From Paramuribaculum sp. (GTDB lineage: Bacteria; Bacteroidota; Bacteroidia; Bacteroidales; Muribaculaceae): 9,627 nt of DNA. The notes beneath the pieces are model-generated. The model had not been told where the DNA came from. It saw nothing but the letters and a program-made list of their open reading frames with translations, and made no database searches. Position 1 is the first letter of the stretch, and every line of letters begins with the position of its first letter. The DNA lies in NCBI GenBank assembly GCA_029051835.1, contig JAIDKJ010000386.1, positions 1 to 9,627 of the forward strand, given 5' to 3'. Shown here piece after piece: positions 6,699 to 9,627 of this stretch. A program made the position numbers and the translations under genes.

Positions 6699-9620
6699 AT
6701 GCATAGACTGATGAACATTCTACTGTGGCTCGCTGCCATAGCGGCGCTGACTGCGGCGAGCGGATGCTCCACACGCAAGAACAGCGCCGCCAACCGTCAG
6801 TATCAGGCTTTCATCACCCGCTACAACATACTTTTCAACGGCGACGAGCATTACCGCCAGACTCTGGCCGACATGGAGCGATCCTACGACGACGACTTCA
6901 CGCGGATGCTGCCCGTGCACCCCGCCGAGGCGCGACGCGACGCGAAGGCTCCGCAGCCTCAGGGCGACTTCGGCCGCTCGATAGAAAAAGCCCAGAAGGC
7001 CATCAGAGTGCGCTCCATCAAGAAGAAACCGCGCCGTCAGGCAGGCCGACGCTCCGATCCGGAATACCGCAAATGGATGCAGCGCGAAGAGTACAACCCC
7101 TATCTCCACCACGCATGGATGCTGCTCGGACGCTCGCGCTACATGAACGGCGAGTTTCTGCCCGCCGCCACCACCTTCATGTATATAGCCAACCACTTTT
7201 CATGGCTTCCGCAGACGGTGGCCGAGGCGCGCATCTGGCAGGCCCGGAGCTATCTGGCCGAAGGGTGGACCGGCGAGGCCGAGGCCACTCTCGGACGCGT
7301 CAGAGAGAGCGACCTGACATCGGGCGAACTGCGCCATCAGTATGCCCTCGCGCAAGCCGAAGCCGCCATAGGACGCCGCGACTGGAAAGGAGCCTCCGCT
7401 CCGCTTTCGCTCGCCGCAAGCACCGCCAAGGGCGCCCAGAAGACACGGCTCACCTATCTGCTGGGACAGGTGATGCTCGCCGCCGGCGACAAGGCCGGAG
7501 CCGCCGAAGCCTTCCGCAAGGTGGAGAAGAGCAGCTCGTCGGCCTACGTCATGCGGTTCAACGCCCGCATACGCCGCAGCGAAACGACCGGACTCGACGC
7601 GATGTCGGACGACGCACTGCGCGACGAACTCAAGGCGCTCGCACGCATGACACGCTACGACCGCAACGCGCGCTACCTCGACCAGATCCACTATGCGGCA
7701 GGCAACATCAGCATGGCGCTCGGCGACACCGCCACGGCCATGCACTCCTACGCCCTGGCAGCCGAGAAGTCGGAGCGCCGAGGGGTCGACATGGCTCTGG
7801 CGCGGCTCGCTCTGGGACGGCTCTACTTCGAGCGCGCCGACTATGACCACGCACAGCCGTGCTATGCCGAGGCTGTGGCTCTCCTGCCCGAAACATTCGA
7901 GGGCATCAGGCAGATACGCGACCGAAGCGACGTGCTCGACGAGCTTGCCGTGTATTCGCGCACGGTGAGCCTCAACGACTCGCTGCTTCGACTCGCCGAC
8001 ATGCCTGAGGCCGAACGTCTCAAAGTCATCGACGGCATCATCGAACGCCTGCGCCTTGAGGAGCAGGCCAAAGCCGAGGAGGAAGAGCGGCAACGGCGTG
8101 AGGCGGAAGCCGCCGACAACACCGCCTCCATACCCGGATCGACCTCAGGCAACGCCTCGGCGCCATCCACCTTCACCCGCCAGAGCGGCGACGGAGCGTG
8201 GTATTTCTACAACCGCCAGGCCATAGAGGCCGGACGCGCCGAATTCCGCCGCCGCTGGGGCACACGCAAGCCCGAAGACAACTGGCGCCGAAGCGACAAG
8301 GCCACCTACGCCGGCATCGAACCCGACGACGACACCGACAGCGCCGGGCATGAAGGGGACGGATCAGGCCAAGCGGCCTCCGACAGCACAGCTACGCCGA
8401 AACAGGGCGCAAAAGCCGCCTCCGACCCTCACCAGCGCGCCTACTATCTGGCACAGATACCCTCCGACAGCATATCGCGTAAGAAAGCCCACGACGCCAT
8501 ACAGGAGGGGCTTTTCAACATGGGACTGATACTGAAGGACAAGCTCGACGACTATACCGAAGCCCGCCGCCACTGGGACCGCCTGCTCCGGCAATACCCC
8601 GACAACATATACCGCCCCGAACTATACCACAACCTTTATCTCATGGCCGCCCGCAACGGCGACGATGCCGAAGCCGAGCGGTGGCGGATGCTGATGGCCG
8701 GCGAGTTTGCCGACACGCCTTTGGGCAAAGCCATGGCCAACCCCGACTATCTGCGCGATCTCAAAGAGATGCACTCGCGGCAGGAACGGCTCTACGCCGA
8801 GGCCTACGAAGCCTATCTGGCCAACGACAACGACTCGGTGCGCAAGGCCGCCGAATATGCCGCAGCCCACTATCCGACGAGCCGTATACTGCCTAAATTC
8901 CTGTTTATCGACGCTCTGACCTATGCCACGCAGGGCGACACTCAGGAATTCCGCTCGCGCCTGAAAAATCTGGTGACTGAGTATCCCGACGCCGACGTAT
9001 CGCCGCTGGCCGCCGGATGGCTGCGCGAAAGCCTCAAAGGGCGCAAGATCAACAGCACGGGGAGCAATGTGCGCGGCATGATATGGGCCACGAGGCTCAC
9101 ATCGGACTCCGCCGCCATGGCCGACGGCACCGCCGACAGCCCGGCGGAGATCTCGTTTGAGCGCGACGAGCACGCTCCTCACCTGGTGGTGCTGGCCTTT
9201 GCCGTCGACACCGTCAACCCCAACAGCTTGCTCTACAACGTGGCCCGCTACAACTTCGCCACATTCGCCGTGCGCGACTTCGATCTCGAACCGATGCAGT
9301 TCGGGCCGCTCGGACTGCTTGCCGTCAAGGGCTTTGCCGACCGCGCCGAAGCCTCGCGCTATCTGGCCCTGCTTCTCGCCGACCCCGAGTCGGGGCTGAC
9401 TCCCGAGGTGAGACCGCTCGTCATATCGCAGCCCGACTTCACCCGACTGCTCGGCGCCGGACTCTCGCTCGACGACTATCTGAGAGGAGGAGCCGGGGAG
9501 CCAGAGGGATCTGCTGAGGGATCGGAATTATCGGAACAATCGGAAGAGATCGGAATCATCGGAGAGGATCCGGGCTACTCCGATAGCTCTGATAGCTCCG
9601 ATAACTCCCGATGGCTCTGA
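6699..9620 (+). CDS. porW: PorW/SprE-type TPR lipoprotein
   Basis: 973 residues. It has a lipoprotein signal with lipobox ASGC (Cys23), and Ser-Thr rather than acidic residues after it, so it is probably a periplasm-facing outer-membrane lipoprotein. The mature start (TRKNSAANRQYQAFITRYNILFNG) matches PorW/SprE proteins. TPR-like helix pairs fill residues about 133-400, and a charged coiled coil spans about 436-472. The family hallmark WYFYNRQAIEAG, FRRRWG, RKPEDNWRRSDK is at 501-534. An acidic, Ser/Gly-rich low-complexity insert (about 540-578) precedes a second TPR block (about 580-780). The last conserved domain (about 827-930, HLVVLAFAVDTVN...YNFATF...YL) is also family-like. Known members support the type IX secretion and gliding machinery. 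It is long for the family, and residues 931-973 are made of a DNA repeat. The start could be 6711 instead, which fits the -7 box better but removes the only basic residue of the signal peptide. Confidence 0.82.
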   Translation: MHRLMNILLWLAAIAALTAASGCSTRKNSAANRQYQAFITRYNILFNGDEHYRQTLADMERSYDDDFTRMLPVHPAEARRDAKAPQPQGDFGRSIEKAQKAIRVRSIKKKPRRQAGRRSDPEYRKWMQREEYNPYLHHAWMLLGRSRYMNGEFLPAATTFMYIANHFSWLPQTVAEARIWQARSYLAEGWTGEAEATLGRVRESDLTSGELRHQYALAQAEAAIGRRDWKGASAPLSLAASTAKGAQKTRLTYLLGQVMLAAGDKAGAAEAFRKVEKSSSSAYVMRFNARIRRSETTGLDAMSDDALRDELKALARMTRYDRNARYLDQIHYAAGNISMALGDTATAMHSYALAAEKSERRGVDMALARLALGRLYFERADYDHAQPCYAEAVALLPETFEGIRQIRDRSDVLDELAVYSRTVSLNDSLLRLADMPEAERLKVIDGIIERLRLEEQAKAEEEERQRREAEAADNTASIPGSTSGNASAPSTFTRQSGDGAWYFYNRQAIEAGRAEFRRRWGTRKPEDNWRRSDKATYAGIEPDDDTDSAGHEGDGSGQAASDSTATPKQGAKAASDPHQRAYYLAQIPSDSISRKKAHDAIQEGLFNMGLILKDKLDDYTEARRHWDRLLRQYPDNIYRPELYHNLYLMAARNGDDAEAERWRMLMAGEFADTPLGKAMANPDYLRDLKEMHSRQERLYAEAYEAYLANDNDSVRKAAEYAAAHYPTSRILPKFLFIDALTYATQGDTQEFRSRLKNLVTEYPDADVSPLAAGWLRESLKGRKINSTGSNVRGMIWATRLTSDSAAMADGTADSPAEISFERDEHAPHLVVLAFAVDTVNPNSLLYNVARYNFATFAVRDFDLEPMQFGPLGLLAVKGFADRAEASRYLALLLADPESGLTPEVRPLVISQPDFTRLLGAGLSLDDYLRGGAGEPEGSAEGSELSEQSEEIGIIGEDPGYSDSSDSSDNSRWL

Positions 9621-9627
9621 TGATTCC
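9521..9627. repeat. 9-bp-period inverted repeat array at the 3' end of the PorW-like gene
   Basis: ATCGGA occurs at 9521, 9530, 9539, 9549 and 9558. Then its complement TCCGAT/TCTGAT occurs at 9579, 9588, 9597 and 9616, with a one-base-longer TCCCGAT at 9606. Spacing is 9 bases, with a few 10s. The two halves can fold into a long imperfect hairpin whose inner stem is ATCGGAG (9558-9564) with CTCCGAT (9578-9584). Because the period is three codons it encodes SEL-SEQ-SEE, then repeated Ser-Asp units. It runs over the stop codon to the window edge. Confidence 0.75.

Overview
The window looks like chromosomal, core-gene DNA from a GC-rich member of the Bacteroidales, perhaps a Muribaculaceae-like gut bacterium. 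The lineage rests on four things: the gene set (a decarboxylase subunit carrying a lamin-tail domain, a PorW/SprE-type lipoprotein), A-rich leaders mostly lacking Shine-Dalgarno sites, a TAnnTTTG-type promoter box, and protein sequences that read as Bacteroidetes versions. The family name is inference. All genes are on the + strand, and I see no tRNA, rRNA, CRISPR array, transposase or phage gene.

Region 1 (1-3121) is the end of an operon for a biotin-dependent, sodium-pumping acyl-CoA decarboxylase, most likely methylmalonyl-CoA decarboxylase of the succinate-to-propionate pathway. In order it has the C-terminal part of the carboxyltransferase alpha subunit, a secreted lamin-tail-domain/OadG fusion membrane subunit, the biotin carrier protein, and the beta-subunit sodium pump. 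A GC-rich hairpin follows the last gene. The alpha subunit moves the carboxyl group to biotin, the carrier swings it to the membrane, the beta subunit decarboxylates and exports sodium, and the OadG part should hold the complex together. The exported lamin-tail domain is unusual compared with classical OadG.

Region 2 (3122-4440) holds a strong 14-bp hairpin, a small conserved-looking protein of unknown function, and a GTG-started tcdA (tRNA t6A dehydratase) preceded by a 21-bp-spaced direct repeat.

Region 3 (4441-6626) is the groES-groEL chaperonin operon. Its upstream region has no CIRCE element. It has a near-consensus sigma-54 promoter (TGGCACG-N4-ATGCA), a 13-bp palindrome and a second inverted repeat. 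The operon ends in a clear intrinsic terminator.

Region 4 (6627-9627) has a short regulatory stretch with TAGCTA repeats and a TAACTTTG box. After it comes a large TPR lipoprotein of the PorW/SprE family (type IX secretion accessory). The 3' end of this gene is built from a 9-bp-period repeat present in both orientations, which continues past the stop codon to the window edge.
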